Origin: an uncultured Acidobacteriota bacterium
GTDB taxonomy: Bacteria > Acidobacteriota > Terriglobia > Bryobacterales > Bryobacteraceae
Direction of reading: 5' to 3'
DNA: 13,721 bases
NCBI GenBank assembly: GCA_937952345.1
Contig: CALFYN010000113.1
Coordinates: 1 to 13,721, forward strand
In this document: positions 6,724 to 13,721 of the stretch, in pieces
Position numbering within the stretch: position 1 is the stretch's first letter
Layout: every line of letters begins with the position of its first letter
Program-made: the position numbers and the translations under genes
Notes under the pieces: model-generated
Databases searched by the model: none
Told to the model about the DNA's origin: nothing
The model's input: only the letters and a program-made list of their open reading frames with translations

Positions 6724-8139
6724 TCAAGGCTGCTTTGCGCCCGCCATCTTGGACACCCGTTGCAGGAAGGCCATGTCCAGAAACGGGTCTCCGGACTCCT
6801 TGCGCCACTGGAGCAATGCCGATTTCATTCGCTTCTCCACCGCCGCATGTTCCGGCTTCCCGGCCAGGTTCACGAACTCCACCGGGTCTGTCTGGAGATC
6901 GTATAGTTCGAACTCCGGCGGGTCGGAAAACGTATCGAAGGCTTTGCGCGTGGCCGTTCCCTCATAGCGGGCCTCGCGCGAAATGGCAAAGGCGAAATCC
7001 CCATCGATACCCGTCGAGGGTTTCGCCTTCCCGGCCAGCACGTTGTGGATAAGCTTGTAGCGCGTGTCGCGCATCGCCCGGCGTGGATAGAACGGCCGGT
7101 TGCCATGGCAGTGGAACTCGGCGGCGAGATACTCGCGCCACTTGCCGCCCGATACCGCCTGCCGCAACGACATGCCATGCAGCGGGATAGAGGAGCGCAG
7201 TCCGGCGGCATCGAGCACGGTGGGTAGCACATCCACCGTGGATACAAACTTCGTGCTCACCTGCCCGGGCTTCGTCACGCCCGGCCAACGGAGAAAGAAG
7301 GGTATGCGCAACCCCGATTCATACACCGTGGTCTTGCCCCGCGCAAACGGCGGCCCGTGATCGCCGCAGAACACCACCACCGTATTGCCGGCCTTGCCCG
7401 TGCGCTCCAGCGCATCCATCAGCAATCCGATGCCCGTGTCGAGCCGGACGATCGCATTCAGATAGTTCGCGGTCCGCTCGCGCTCGGCCGGCGAATCCAC
7501 TTGCTGGAAGTCGAAGAGCGTCTCCTTCGAAGGCGGCACCGGCTGCTCCGGCAGCCCGTCCACCTGCGGCGGGAAGAACCAGCCTCCCGGCTTTTCCGCG
7601 TCGCGGAAGGCGTGCGGATCGGAATAGTTCACCATGAGGAAGAAGGGCGTCTCACCTGAGCTCTTCATGAACTCCTCGGCCTTCGGGGCGATGGTGCGCA
7701 CGCGCCGCGTGGCGGCGTTGTCGGTGGCGCGCATGTCCCATGGGAAGCTCTTCTCCGGTTCCACATGCAGCTTGCCGATGATGCCCGTGCGGTATCCGCC
7801 ATGCTCCTTCAGTATCGCGGGGATCGTCTTGTCCCGCAGATGCTCGTGTAGCGAGAAGCCGGTGTTGGCCAATCCATACTGCCCGTTGCCATGCGGATAC
7901 AGGCCCGTGAACATGGCGCTGCGTGATGGGCTGCAGGATGCTTGCGCCACGTATGCCGTCTGAAACCGCACTCCCGAAGCCGCTAACTTGTCCATGTGCG
8001 GCGTACGAATCCGCTTCTCGCCATAGCAATTCAGTTGGAGGCCCAGATCATCCGCCGTGATGAACAGGATGTTCGGCCTGCGCCCTTGCGCCAGCAGGCT
8101 TGCGCCGGGAAGGCTCGCCAGGAATGCACGTCTTTGCAT
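6724..8139 (-). CDS. Exported sulfatase (S1 family, Cys type), heparan N-sulfatase-like
   Basis: This 471-residue S1 sulfatase hydrolyses sulfate esters or sulfamates from sugars. The formylglycine motif is C-S-P-S-R (69-73), with C69 the residue to be oxidised, followed by SAMFTGLYPHGNGQYG (74-89). The CSPSR...TGL..H.NG.YGL pattern resembles sulfamidase (SGSH)-like enzymes, so an N-sulfoglucosamine-type substrate is possible but not proven. Metal and active-site candidates are D30/D31 (TADDLG), K123/H125 (GKLH), D260/H261 (GDHG) and K269. The N-terminus MQRRAFLASLPGASLLAQG is a short twin-arginine-like signal. ATG 8139 is the only possible start: the frame has TAA 10 nt upstream and no other start between. 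It has no Shine-Dalgarno. No sulfatase maturase is encoded in the window. It is divergent from the glycoside hydrolase, 48 bp away. Confidence 0.93.
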   Translation of the reverse strand: MQRRAFLASLPGASLLAQGRRPNILFITADDLGLQLNCYGEKRIRTPHMDKLAASGVRFQTAYVAQASCSPSRSAMFTGLYPHGNGQYGLANTGFSLHEHLRDKTIPAILKEHGGYRTGIIGKLHVEPEKSFPWDMRATDNAATRRVRTIAPKAEEFMKSSGETPFFLMVNYSDPHAFRDAEKPGGWFFPPQVDGLPEQPVPPSKETLFDFQQVDSPAERERTANYLNAIVRLDTGIGLLMDALERTGKAGNTVVVFCGDHGPPFARGKTTVYESGLRIPFFLRWPGVTKPGQVSTKFVSTVDVLPTVLDAAGLRSSIPLHGMSLRQAVSGGKWREYLAAEFHCHGNRPFYPRRAMRDTRYKLIHNVLAGKAKPSTGIDGDFAFAISREARYEGTATRKAFDTFSDPPEFELYDLQTDPVEFVNLAGKPEHAAVEKRMKSALLQWRKESGDPFLDMAFLQRVSKMAGAKQP

Positions 8140-8147
8140 GCACCAGC

Positions 8148-8153
8148 ATTATC
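8148..8153 (-). promoter_or_regulatory. Candidate -10 element (GATAAT) for the sulfatase
   Basis: GATAAT (read 8153 to 8148) matches TATAAT at five of six bases and is followed by 8 nt and then ATG 8139. A weak -35-like TTGTGG (8178-8173) lies 19 nt upstream. Transcription would start almost at the ATG, consistent with the absence of a Shine-Dalgarno. Confidence 0.4.
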
Positions 8154-8173
8154 ACGGCGGCGGCCTGCTGCGC

Positions 8174-8179
8174 CACAAT
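8174..8179 (+). promoter_or_regulatory. Candidate -10 element (CACAAT) for the DUF4038 hydrolase
   Basis: CACAAT matches TATAAT at four of six bases, lies 8 nt before ATG 8188, and has TTATCA (8149-8154) 19 nt upstream as a weak -35. The geometry mirrors the sulfatase promoter on the other strand: each -10 overlaps the other gene's -35. Confidence 0.3.
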
Positions 8180-8187
8180 AGAACGCT

Positions 8188-9579
8188 ATGAGGTTCTTCA
8201 TCGCCATAGTCTGCGCGCTGACACTGCCGGCGCAGATCCAACCGCTTCCCAAGCTCACCGTCAGCCCCAATCAGCGTTTCCTCATGACGGCGGACGGAAA
8301 GCCATTCTTCTATCTCGCCGACACGGCCTGGGAGTTGCTGCATCGCCTGGATCGTGATCAGGCCACGGCCTATTTAACCAAACGCGCGGCGCAGGGCTAC
8401 ACGGCCATACAGGCTGTGGCATTGGCCGAACTGGACGGCGTGACCGATCCCAATCCCTACGGCAAGCTTCCGCTCATCGACGAAGATCCCACGCGCCCTG
8501 CCATCACTCCCGGCGGCTACGGATACTGGGACCACGTGGACTACATCATCGACCAAGCGAACTCCCGCGGGCTCTACATCGCTTTGCTGCCAAGCTGGGG
8601 GCGATGGGTCAACAACAACGGGCGCAACGACCGCTCGTTGCTGACGCCGGCCAACGCACAAGCCTACGGCGAGTTTCTCGGCAAGCGCTACGGGCGGAAA
8701 GGCATCATCTGGATTCTGGGCGGCGACCGCACCCCTACCGGCTTCGAAGCAACCTGGCGGGCGCTGGCGAAGGGCATCGCCATCGGGGTTTCCGGTAAGG
8801 AAGACTACGGCGCGGTGTTGATGAGTTTCCATCCGCGCGGGGCCGAGACATCGTCCACATGGTTTCACGACGATGCCTGGCTCGACTTCAACATGCACCA
8901 GACGGGCCACGGGCTGGCGGAGAAGGTAATGTCCTGGGAACGTATCGCCAAGGACTATGCACGCCAACCCGTGAAGCCGGTGCTCGACGGGGAACCGCTC
9001 TACGAAGATCACCCGCTCGCGTTCCGTGCGCGCGACTTCGGCTACTCGTTCGATGCGCACGTGCGGCAGCGCGCCTATTGGTCGGTGTTCTCGGGCAGTT
9101 GCGGGCACACCTACGGCAATCACTCGGTGTGGCAGATGTACGCCGCGAACCGCAAGCCGGTGAACGGGCCGTTGTTCTATTGGGACGAGGCGATCCACCG
9201 CCCCGGCGCCGCGCAGATGCCGTACCTGCGGCGGCTGATCGAATCGCGGCCGTACTTTGCGCGCATCCCGGACCAATCCCTGGTGGCCGATGCGCTCGAT
9301 GGTGCGGACCGCATCGTCGCCACGCGGGGCACGGACTACGCATTCCTCTACAGCGCGCAGGGACGGAAGTTCACCGTGAACCTGGGCAAGATTTCCGGCG
9401 CTCAATTGAAGGCATCGTGGTTCAATCCGCGCACGGGGACATCCACGGCAATCGGCCTGATTCCGAACAGCGGGACACGCGAGTTCACGTGCCCGTCGGA
9501 GGGCTTTGGTAGCGATTGGGTGCTGGTGCTGGACGATGCGTCGAAGAACTTCCTGGCGCCCGCCCAGCACCGGAACTGA
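8188..9579 (+). CDS. Exported DUF4038 glycoside hydrolase (GH140, apiosidase-like)
   Basis: This 463-residue secreted enzyme has a signal peptide (MRFFIAIVCALTLPAQ at 1-16). The DUF4038 barrel begins LTVSPNQRFLMTADGKPFFYLADTAW (23-48), with typical motifs GGYGYWDHVDYIID (109-122), WGRW (137-140) and IIWILGGDRTP (173-183). Acidic candidates for catalysis are D180 in GGDRTP and E269 in LDGEPLYED. The final ~90 residues (from about 368) fit the small C-terminal 'collagen-binding-like' beta domain often found with DUF4038. Characterised GH140 members remove apiose-linked side chains from rhamnogalacturonan-II, but DUF4038 is broader, so the substrate is uncertain. ATG 8188 is the earliest start because TAG lies at 8179-8181 in frame, and no Shine-Dalgarno is present. 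It is divergent from the sulfatase. Its stop is 2 nt from the convergent propeller gene. Confidence 0.92.
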   Translation: MRFFIAIVCALTLPAQIQPLPKLTVSPNQRFLMTADGKPFFYLADTAWELLHRLDRDQATAYLTKRAAQGYTAIQAVALAELDGVTDPNPYGKLPLIDEDPTRPAITPGGYGYWDHVDYIIDQANSRGLYIALLPSWGRWVNNNGRNDRSLLTPANAQAYGEFLGKRYGRKGIIWILGGDRTPTGFEATWRALAKGIAIGVSGKEDYGAVLMSFHPRGAETSSTWFHDDAWLDFNMHQTGHGLAEKVMSWERIAKDYARQPVKPVLDGEPLYEDHPLAFRARDFGYSFDAHVRQRAYWSVFSGSCGHTYGNHSVWQMYAANRKPVNGPLFYWDEAIHRPGAAQMPYLRRLIESRPYFARIPDQSLVADALDGADRIVATRGTDYAFLYSAQGRKFTVNLGKISGAQLKASWFNPRTGTSTAIGLIPNSGTREFTCPSEGFGSDWVLVLDDASKNFLAPAQHRN

Positions 9580-9581
9580 AC

Positions 9582-11594
9582 TCAGCGAGCCTTTGGCAGG
9601 AAGTTCTCCATCAGCCACACCTGGTAATGCTCTCTCGACTGGGTTACAGCTATCTGCTTGCCGTCGGGGCTTACCGCAAAGCCGTTCGTCGATGTTCCCA
9701 GATCCATCGTCTTCCATGCGTTGCCGTCGAGCGGCACGCGCGCCAGCGCCGCGTTCGCCGACCATCCGCCGCGCCACAGTTCCACTAGCAATGCGGCTCC
9801 ATCCTGCGTCCAGGCAATCTGGCCGAAATCGTTGTCTTCCCTCGGCGTGGAAATCACGCTGACCTCCTTTCCTGCTGCGATGTCCAGAATCAGAATCTTG
9901 CGCTGGCTATACGCCTTCAGCGCCAACCTGCTCCCATCAGGAGACAGTGCCAGGGCCCTGGCGGCCTGCGCGTGCAGGATTCGCACTTCGCCCGTAGTCA
10001 TGTCTTTCACCCCGATCCCCGGCCCACCGTTGAAATAAAGCCTCCGGCCATCCGGGGAGAAGATCGCATACGCGTTATTGCGGTCCGCGCGCGCTTTCAC
10101 CAGCGGGCGGAGTTCACCCGTACGCGCATCCATCAGAACGAATCCTGTCTCCGATCCGTCCTCTTGGAACAGCACGATTTCATTCCCCGAGGGCGCCCAT
10201 TGCGCTCGTTGCCCGATGCGCTTCCCTCGTGGCAAGACAGCGTACTCCGCTCCGCTGGATACGTCCCGGATCACGAATCTATCCTGCACGCGATAGAACA
10301 TCCTCTTCCCATCGGGCGACCAGGACGCGCCATAGCTAGCGCCACGCACTTCCTCAAACGGGGTCAGGGCTCCCGATAGCGTCATTCGGTCTAAGTCGAC
10401 GTTCGCGGTCATAGTCTTCACACGCCGGTCCCTCACGGCATATGCGAATCCGCCGGACGCAGTGAACCCCAGCCACGGGAATGCGCGGTCGGGCACTCCT
10501 CCCTTTACCAGGATGGCTTCTCCGGTAATGCGCCCGTCCGCCACGGGCCGCAGCCAGTGTCCTATCGACCCATCCCCTCCACTCGAAACCAGCAAATAGC
10601 GCCCATCCGGAGACCAGCCGCCGACACCCTCGCCTGCTGGACGCGCGGGGAACTCCTTCGGGGGCTCGCTTCCCTCTACCGCCCCAATGAAGATGGATTG
10701 CTTTGTGCTCTCCCGCGTGGAACTGTAGGCGAACCACTTTCCGTCCGGTGAGAATGCAGGCCAGGCATACACGGTCTTCACGCGCATCGAAACCTTCCCA
10801 TCCGCCGCATCGACAAACAGCAGCCCCGGCTCCAGCGGCGCGTCATCCTTGTAGCGCATCACCGCAATACGGCGGTTGTCCATCAGCCAGGCAACGGGTT
10901 CCATGTATTCTCCGGATTGTCCTTTGTACACGGTCCTGTCATTCGACCCATCGGCCCCCACAACGCGGATCTCGTATGTCCGCCCTCTCCCAGCGGTCTT
11001 GTTATTGCGGAACAGATAGGCGATCTGTTTTCCGTCGTTGGACAGGGCCGTCCACGTCACATCCGTATTCGAAACCGGCCAGTCCCCCACTTTGTTCACG
11101 GTTTTGTTGACTCCGGTGCGCAAATCGCGAAGGCCCACGTTGCCACCGGAAGGCCAATCGACGAAACTCATCCAGCGTCCGTCGGCGGAGATCCTGCCTG
11201 ACACGTCGATCGCGTTGTCCCAGAGCAGGCGCAATGAGACCCCCTGTTGCGCGGCGCCGGTTCCTGATGACAGCGCGGACAACCGTGCCTGCGCCTGTGC
11301 CGCCACGTCTTTCTGATCCCCGTACCGTGACAGCAGTTCCCGGTACACCTTCGTGGCATCGGCGGCGCCCAGTTTCTCGTAGCATAGCCCCAGCCGCAGT
11401 TGCGCCTGCGCCGCTACGGCGCGATTGGGCCCGGCTCCGGCAATCACCTTGCGATAGGCCGCGACCGCGCCCCGCAAGTCCCCTTCGACAGTTTCCTTGT
11501 GTATCGCAGCCTGCAGCCGTTTCTCCGCTTCCTGCGGGGTTTGTCCCATCAGCAGCGCCGCAAGCATCGTTGTCATCCAGAAAGTGAGTTTCAT
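9582..11594 (-). CDS. Exported TPR and TolB-type beta-propeller protein
   Basis: This 670-residue protein probably acts in the periplasm. It begins with a signal peptide (MKLTFWMTTMLAALLMGQ at 1-18). Residues about 20-108 are helical TPR-like repeats (AVAAYRKVI at 43-51; LRLGLCYEKLG at 66-76; KVYRELLSRYGD at 82-93). From about 120 to 660 it is a TolB/PD40 propeller with repeated SPDG hairpins (282, 328, 426, 513, 551, 642) plus degenerate copies (SADG 136, SNDG 185, TQDG 596). Such propellers usually bind proteins or peptides; no enzyme motif is seen. From memory, this TPR-plus-propeller build is common in Solibacter-like acidobacteria. ATG 11594 has GAGGG (11607-11603, 8-nt spacer). It follows the response regulator by 75 nt on the same strand, so it may be its co-transcribed partner or target. 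Confidence 0.9.
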   Translation of the reverse strand: MKLTFWMTTMLAALLMGQTPQEAEKRLQAAIHKETVEGDLRGAVAAYRKVIAGAGPNRAVAAQAQLRLGLCYEKLGAADATKVYRELLSRYGDQKDVAAQAQARLSALSSGTGAAQQGVSLRLLWDNAIDVSGRISADGRWMSFVDWPSGGNVGLRDLRTGVNKTVNKVGDWPVSNTDVTWTALSNDGKQIAYLFRNNKTAGRGRTYEIRVVGADGSNDRTVYKGQSGEYMEPVAWLMDNRRIAVMRYKDDAPLEPGLLFVDAADGKVSMRVKTVYAWPAFSPDGKWFAYSSTRESTKQSIFIGAVEGSEPPKEFPARPAGEGVGGWSPDGRYLLVSSGGDGSIGHWLRPVADGRITGEAILVKGGVPDRAFPWLGFTASGGFAYAVRDRRVKTMTANVDLDRMTLSGALTPFEEVRGASYGASWSPDGKRMFYRVQDRFVIRDVSSGAEYAVLPRGKRIGQRAQWAPSGNEIVLFQEDGSETGFVLMDARTGELRPLVKARADRNNAYAIFSPDGRRLYFNGGPGIGVKDMTTGEVRILHAQAARALALSPDGSRLALKAYSQRKILILDIAAGKEVSVISTPREDNDFGQIAWTQDGAALLVELWRGGWSANAALARVPLDGNAWKTMDLGTSTNGFAVSPDGKQIAVTQSREHYQVWLMENFLPKAR

Positions 11595-11669
11595 GTTCTG
11601 TGCCCTCAGCCCAACGATACGCGGCGTAAATTTGGATCCCTCTCTCGCAATGTTTTGTTTCCGTTTGAT
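11595..11669 (-). other. 75-nt spacer between response regulator and propeller gene
   Basis: This spacer carries GAGGG (11607-11603) as ribosome binding site for the propeller gene and an AT-richer stretch around 11631-11640 (CCAAATTTAC on the coding strand). I see no convincing -35/-10 pair or hairpin terminator, so read-through from the two-component genes is the simplest reading. A separate weak promoter is possible. Confidence 0.4.
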
Positions 11670-12353
11670 TCAGCCATCGAAACGGTACCCCAGCCCGCGT
11701 ACGTTCTTCAGGTACGCCGGCGATGCGGGATCATCCTCAATCTTGCGCCGCAGATAGAGGATGTGGTTGTCCACCACGCGTTCGCTGACGTGGGTTGTTT
11801 CGCCCCATACGGCCGAGAGCAAATGAGCCCGGCTGAGTATCCTTCCCCGGCTTTCCACGAAGCATTCCAGCAGTTTGAATTCGATGGCCGTCAACTCAAC
11901 CGTGGCACCGCTTTTCCGCAATTCGCCGCGGTCGAAATCCAGTTCGCAATCGCCAAAGCGGAACACCAGCCTGCTCCTGGACTCCCGCGGCGCGGCCCGC
12001 CGCAACAGGGCCTTGATGCGAGCCCGCAGTTCATGCGTTCCGAATGGTTTGGTGACGTAGTCATCGGCGCCTAATTCGAGGCCCAGGACCTTCTCTGCCT
12101 GCTCGGCACGCGCAGTCAGCATCAGGATCGGAGTTTCGATGCCGGCCTTGCGCCATTCGCGGCAGAGGGTGAATCCGTCCTTGCCCGGCAGCATCACGTC
12201 CAGCAGGATGACATCGATTCCGCCTTCGCGCGCGCGGCGGCTGGCCACGGCTCCATCGGCGACCACTTCCACGGCGTATCCTTCCGCGGCGAGGTCGTCT
12301 TCCAGGCCCATGGCAATCGCCGCGTCATCCTCAACAATGAGAACCTTCGTCAT
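11670..12353 (-). CDS. OmpR/PhoB-family response regulator
   Basis: This 227-residue cytoplasmic regulator has a receiver domain (1 to about 118) with acidic pocket D9/D10, phosphoacceptor D52 (VILLDVMLPG), switch T80 and K102 (TKPF), all intact. A winged-helix DNA-binding domain (about 127-227) has the typical LTAIEFKLLECF (154-165) and NHILYLRRKIEDD...VRGLGYRF (196-225). It would be phosphorylated by the overlapping kinase and bind direct repeats near target promoters. The ATG overlaps the kinase stop (ATGA, 12350-12353) and has AGGAG 7 nt upstream inside the kinase gene, so translation is coupled. The target genes are unknown; the propeller gene 75 nt downstream and the regulator's own operon are the simplest candidates. 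Confidence 0.96.
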   Translation of the reverse strand: MTKVLIVEDDAAIAMGLEDDLAAEGYAVEVVADGAVASRRAREGGIDVILLDVMLPGKDGFTLCREWRKAGIETPILMLTARAEQAEKVLGLELGADDYVTKPFGTHELRARIKALLRRAAPRESRSRLVFRFGDCELDFDRGELRKSGATVELTAIEFKLLECFVESRGRILSRAHLLSAVWGETTHVSERVVDNHILYLRRKIEDDPASPAYLKNVRGLGYRFDG

Positions 12354-13721
12354 GTCGTTTCTCCTGCCAGCGGCAACACAAGCGTGAAGGTGCTGCCCAC
12401 GCCCGGCTTGCTCTCTACTTCGACCGTTGCGCCGTGAGCCTCGGCGATGTGACGCACCACGGCCAGTCCGACACCGCTTCCACCGGCATGCGTCGCGGCC
12501 GCCGCGCTCCCGCGCACGAACTTCTGAAAGATCGTATGCCGTTCCTCAGGCGGAATGCCGGCTCCTTCATCGCGGACGTCGATGACAGCCTGGTTGCCTT
12601 CGCGCCGCCATGTCACCCAAACCGCCTCCCGCCCGGGCGAATACTTCAGTGCATTGTCGAGCAGGTTGCGCAGAGCCACCCCCAGCGCTTCGCGGTCCGC
12701 TAGAACGGACAGGAACGCTCCGGAGCATTCAATGCGGCGTCCGCTGCCGGCAAGGGGGAACTCCGCCGCCACCTGCGCCACGACCTCCGCCACATCCACG
12801 GCCTGCATGCGATACTGCCGGGCGCCGCTTTCCATACTGCCGAAGTTGAGCAGTGTTTCCACCAGCCGCTGTAACTTGCCTGCCTGCTCGATCAGTGCCG
12901 CGTAATACTGCTTGCTACGTTCCTCGCTCGGCGCGCGCCCCGATTGCAGGATCTCAGAGAACTGCCGGATCGAGGTGAGCGGCGTACGGAATTCATGAGA
13001 GACGGCGGAGACGAAATCCTGCTTCAAGCGTGCCACTTCGATTTCCCGCCGCATGGCCCTGGCGATGAAATACGTCCCGCACAGCAGGAACAACGCCACT
13101 GCTCCCAATCCCGTCAAAAGGAGCCGCTCCTGTTCCTTGCCGCTGCCAGGTTCCGGCCGCAGCATGGCGCGTGCTGCCTGCTCCATCGACGCAGTGAGGA
13201 ACAGCAAGCCTGTATTGCCGCGCCACACCAATTGAAAGCCCGCGCCTACCTGCCGCTCGCCTTGGGGGGCTCTCGATTCCTTCCAAGTGCGCCAGCTTTC
13301 GGCGGCCGCCTCGGCCCAATTGACGTTTCCCGGCTCGGTGCCGGCAGCCGCTTCCCAGTAGAACAAGAATTGCCCGCGTGTCAATTGCCATCGTGCGGCT
13401 GCCAGTTCCTGCCGTAGCCGCGTCCAATCCTTCAATTCATGCAATCCAAGAAGGGCCACTGGTACGCCGGCAATCCGCACCTGCTCGATCCGCGACAACG
13501 CCTGGTAGGTGTGTTGCGCTTCGGTTTCGCGGCCCAGCGCGCGCAGGCAGCGCCCCAGACGCAACAACGCTCCGGCCCGTAGTGCCGCGTTCTTTGATTG
13601 CGACAGGACTCGATACCTTGCGGCAGCGCTTTTGGGGTCGGCCGAAATGACCTCCATCCGCTGCGCTTCGAAGAACGGCTCCTCTGGAGGCTCCGGAGCC
13701 GTAATCGCAAACGGCACGTAC
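12350..13721 (-). CDS. Membrane sensor histidine kinase with TPR-like extracytoplasmic region (5' end missing)
   Basis: The reading frame is open to the right edge, with the codon before GTG 13717 also sense, so the true start and probably a first membrane segment lie outside. Residues below count from 13717. About 20-198 should be extracytoplasmic and include a TPR-like unit (AALRAGALLRLGRCLRALG at 44-62, then AQHTYQALSR at 67-76). A membrane segment spans about 199-218. There is no HAMP domain: a short linker leads straight to the DHp helix with phospho-acceptor H241 (SHEFRTPLTS). The ATPase has N-box N351/N355 (NLLDNALKYS), G1 DEGAGIP (383-389), F-box FQKF (397-400) and G2 GGSGVGL (412-418), all intact. 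It autophosphorylates and passes phosphate to the regulator encoded by the overlapping gene. The ligand is unknown; the TPR-like part suggests a protein or peptide partner. Confidence 0.93.
   Translation of the reverse strand, partial: YVPFAITAPEPPEEPFFEAQRMEVISADPKSAAARYRVLSQSKNAALRAGALLRLGRCLRALGRETEAQHTYQALSRIEQVRIAGVPVALLGLHELKDWTRLRQELAAARWQLTRGQFLFYWEAAAGTEPGNVNWAEAAAESWRTWKESRAPQGERQVGAGFQLVWRGNTGLLFLTASMEQAARAMLRPEPGSGKEQERLLLTGLGAVALFLLCGTYFIARAMRREIEVARLKQDFVSAVSHEFRTPLTSIRQFSEILQSGRAPSEERSKQYYAALIEQAGKLQRLVETLLNFGSMESGARQYRMQAVDVAEVVAQVAAEFPLAGSGRRIECSGAFLSVLADREALGVALRNLLDNALKYSPGREAVWVTWRREGNQAVIDVRDEGAGIPPEERHTIFQKFVRGSAAAATHAGGSGVGLAVVRHIAEAHGATVEVESKPGVGSTFTLVLPLAGETT
12361..12365 (-). 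promoter_or_regulatory. Shine-Dalgarno AGGAG of the response regulator, inside the kinase gene
   Basis: AGGAG (read 12365 to 12361) lies 7 nt before ATG 12353, within the last codons of the kinase gene. It supports the ATGA-overlap start of the regulator. Confidence 0.8.

Noticed and set aside
6714..6731. Possible bidirectional terminator: AGGCTTG, loop CGCT, CAAGGCT between convergent stops
   Set aside because: The stem has a G-G mismatch in seven pairs and no T-run on either side; too weak to list as a terminator.
8374..9777. Long antisense reading frame (467 codons) across the DUF4038 hydrolase and the end of the propeller gene
   Set aside because: It is opposite well-supported coding sequence, has an Arg/Val/Ala-rich composition typical of the reverse frame of GC-rich genes, shows no domain motifs and has no ribosome binding site of note.
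1..13721. Mobile elements, CRISPR arrays, tRNA/rRNA genes, toxin-antitoxin or other defence genes
   Set aside because: No transposase, integrase, regularly spaced repeat, cloverleaf or defence-family motif was seen on either strand; coding density and base composition look uniform.

Overview
This 13.7-kb window is gene-dense, GC-rich chromosomal DNA with no RNA genes, insertion sequences, phage genes or CRISPR. Three things suggest an acidobacterium of the Solibacter/Bryobacter kind: an exported TPR plus TolB-propeller protein, a small exported protein with a PFSFTAG...AAGEYRV motif, and a sulfatase next to a DUF4038 glycoside hydrolase. This placement is inferred from gene content only.

Region 1 (1-5473, all on the minus strand) is a tight run read from right to left. 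It holds a tandem universal stress protein (two Usp domains), a ribosome hibernation factor (HPF/RaiA domain fused to a cold-shock-like domain), an ATP-dependent Lon protease, and an MGH1/GH63-like glucosidase that runs off the left edge. Gaps are 5 nt, a 4-nt overlap and 13 nt, so this is almost certainly one operon. It joins stress sensing, ribosome storage, protein turnover and probably glycan or storage-sugar mobilisation.

Region 2 (5474-6715) holds three small genes: a secreted protein of unknown function, a GlsB/YeaQ-type membrane protein whose stop overlaps the secreted gene convergently, and a small exported protein of the 'PF-F-AG-LPAGEY' type.

Region 3 (6724-9579) is a divergent pair: a Cys-type sulfatase that looks closest to heparan N-sulfatases, and a DUF4038 (GH140, apiosidase-like) hydrolase. 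Both are exported and probably act on sulfated or branched polysaccharide. The 48-bp gap between them carries mirror-image promoter-like elements, and neither gene has a Shine-Dalgarno sequence.

Region 4 (9582-13721, minus strand) reads histidine kinase (its start lies beyond the right edge), then an OmpR-type response regulator overlapping it by 4 nt, then after 75 nt the TPR/TolB-propeller protein. The extracytoplasmic part of the kinase has a TPR-like unit that resembles the one in the propeller protein.

No clearly undescribed system is evident. The best leads are the stress operon with its HPF-cold-shock fusion, the kinase/regulator/propeller module, and a recurring -10-like hexamer exactly 8 nt upstream of three starts that lack a typical Shine-Dalgarno.
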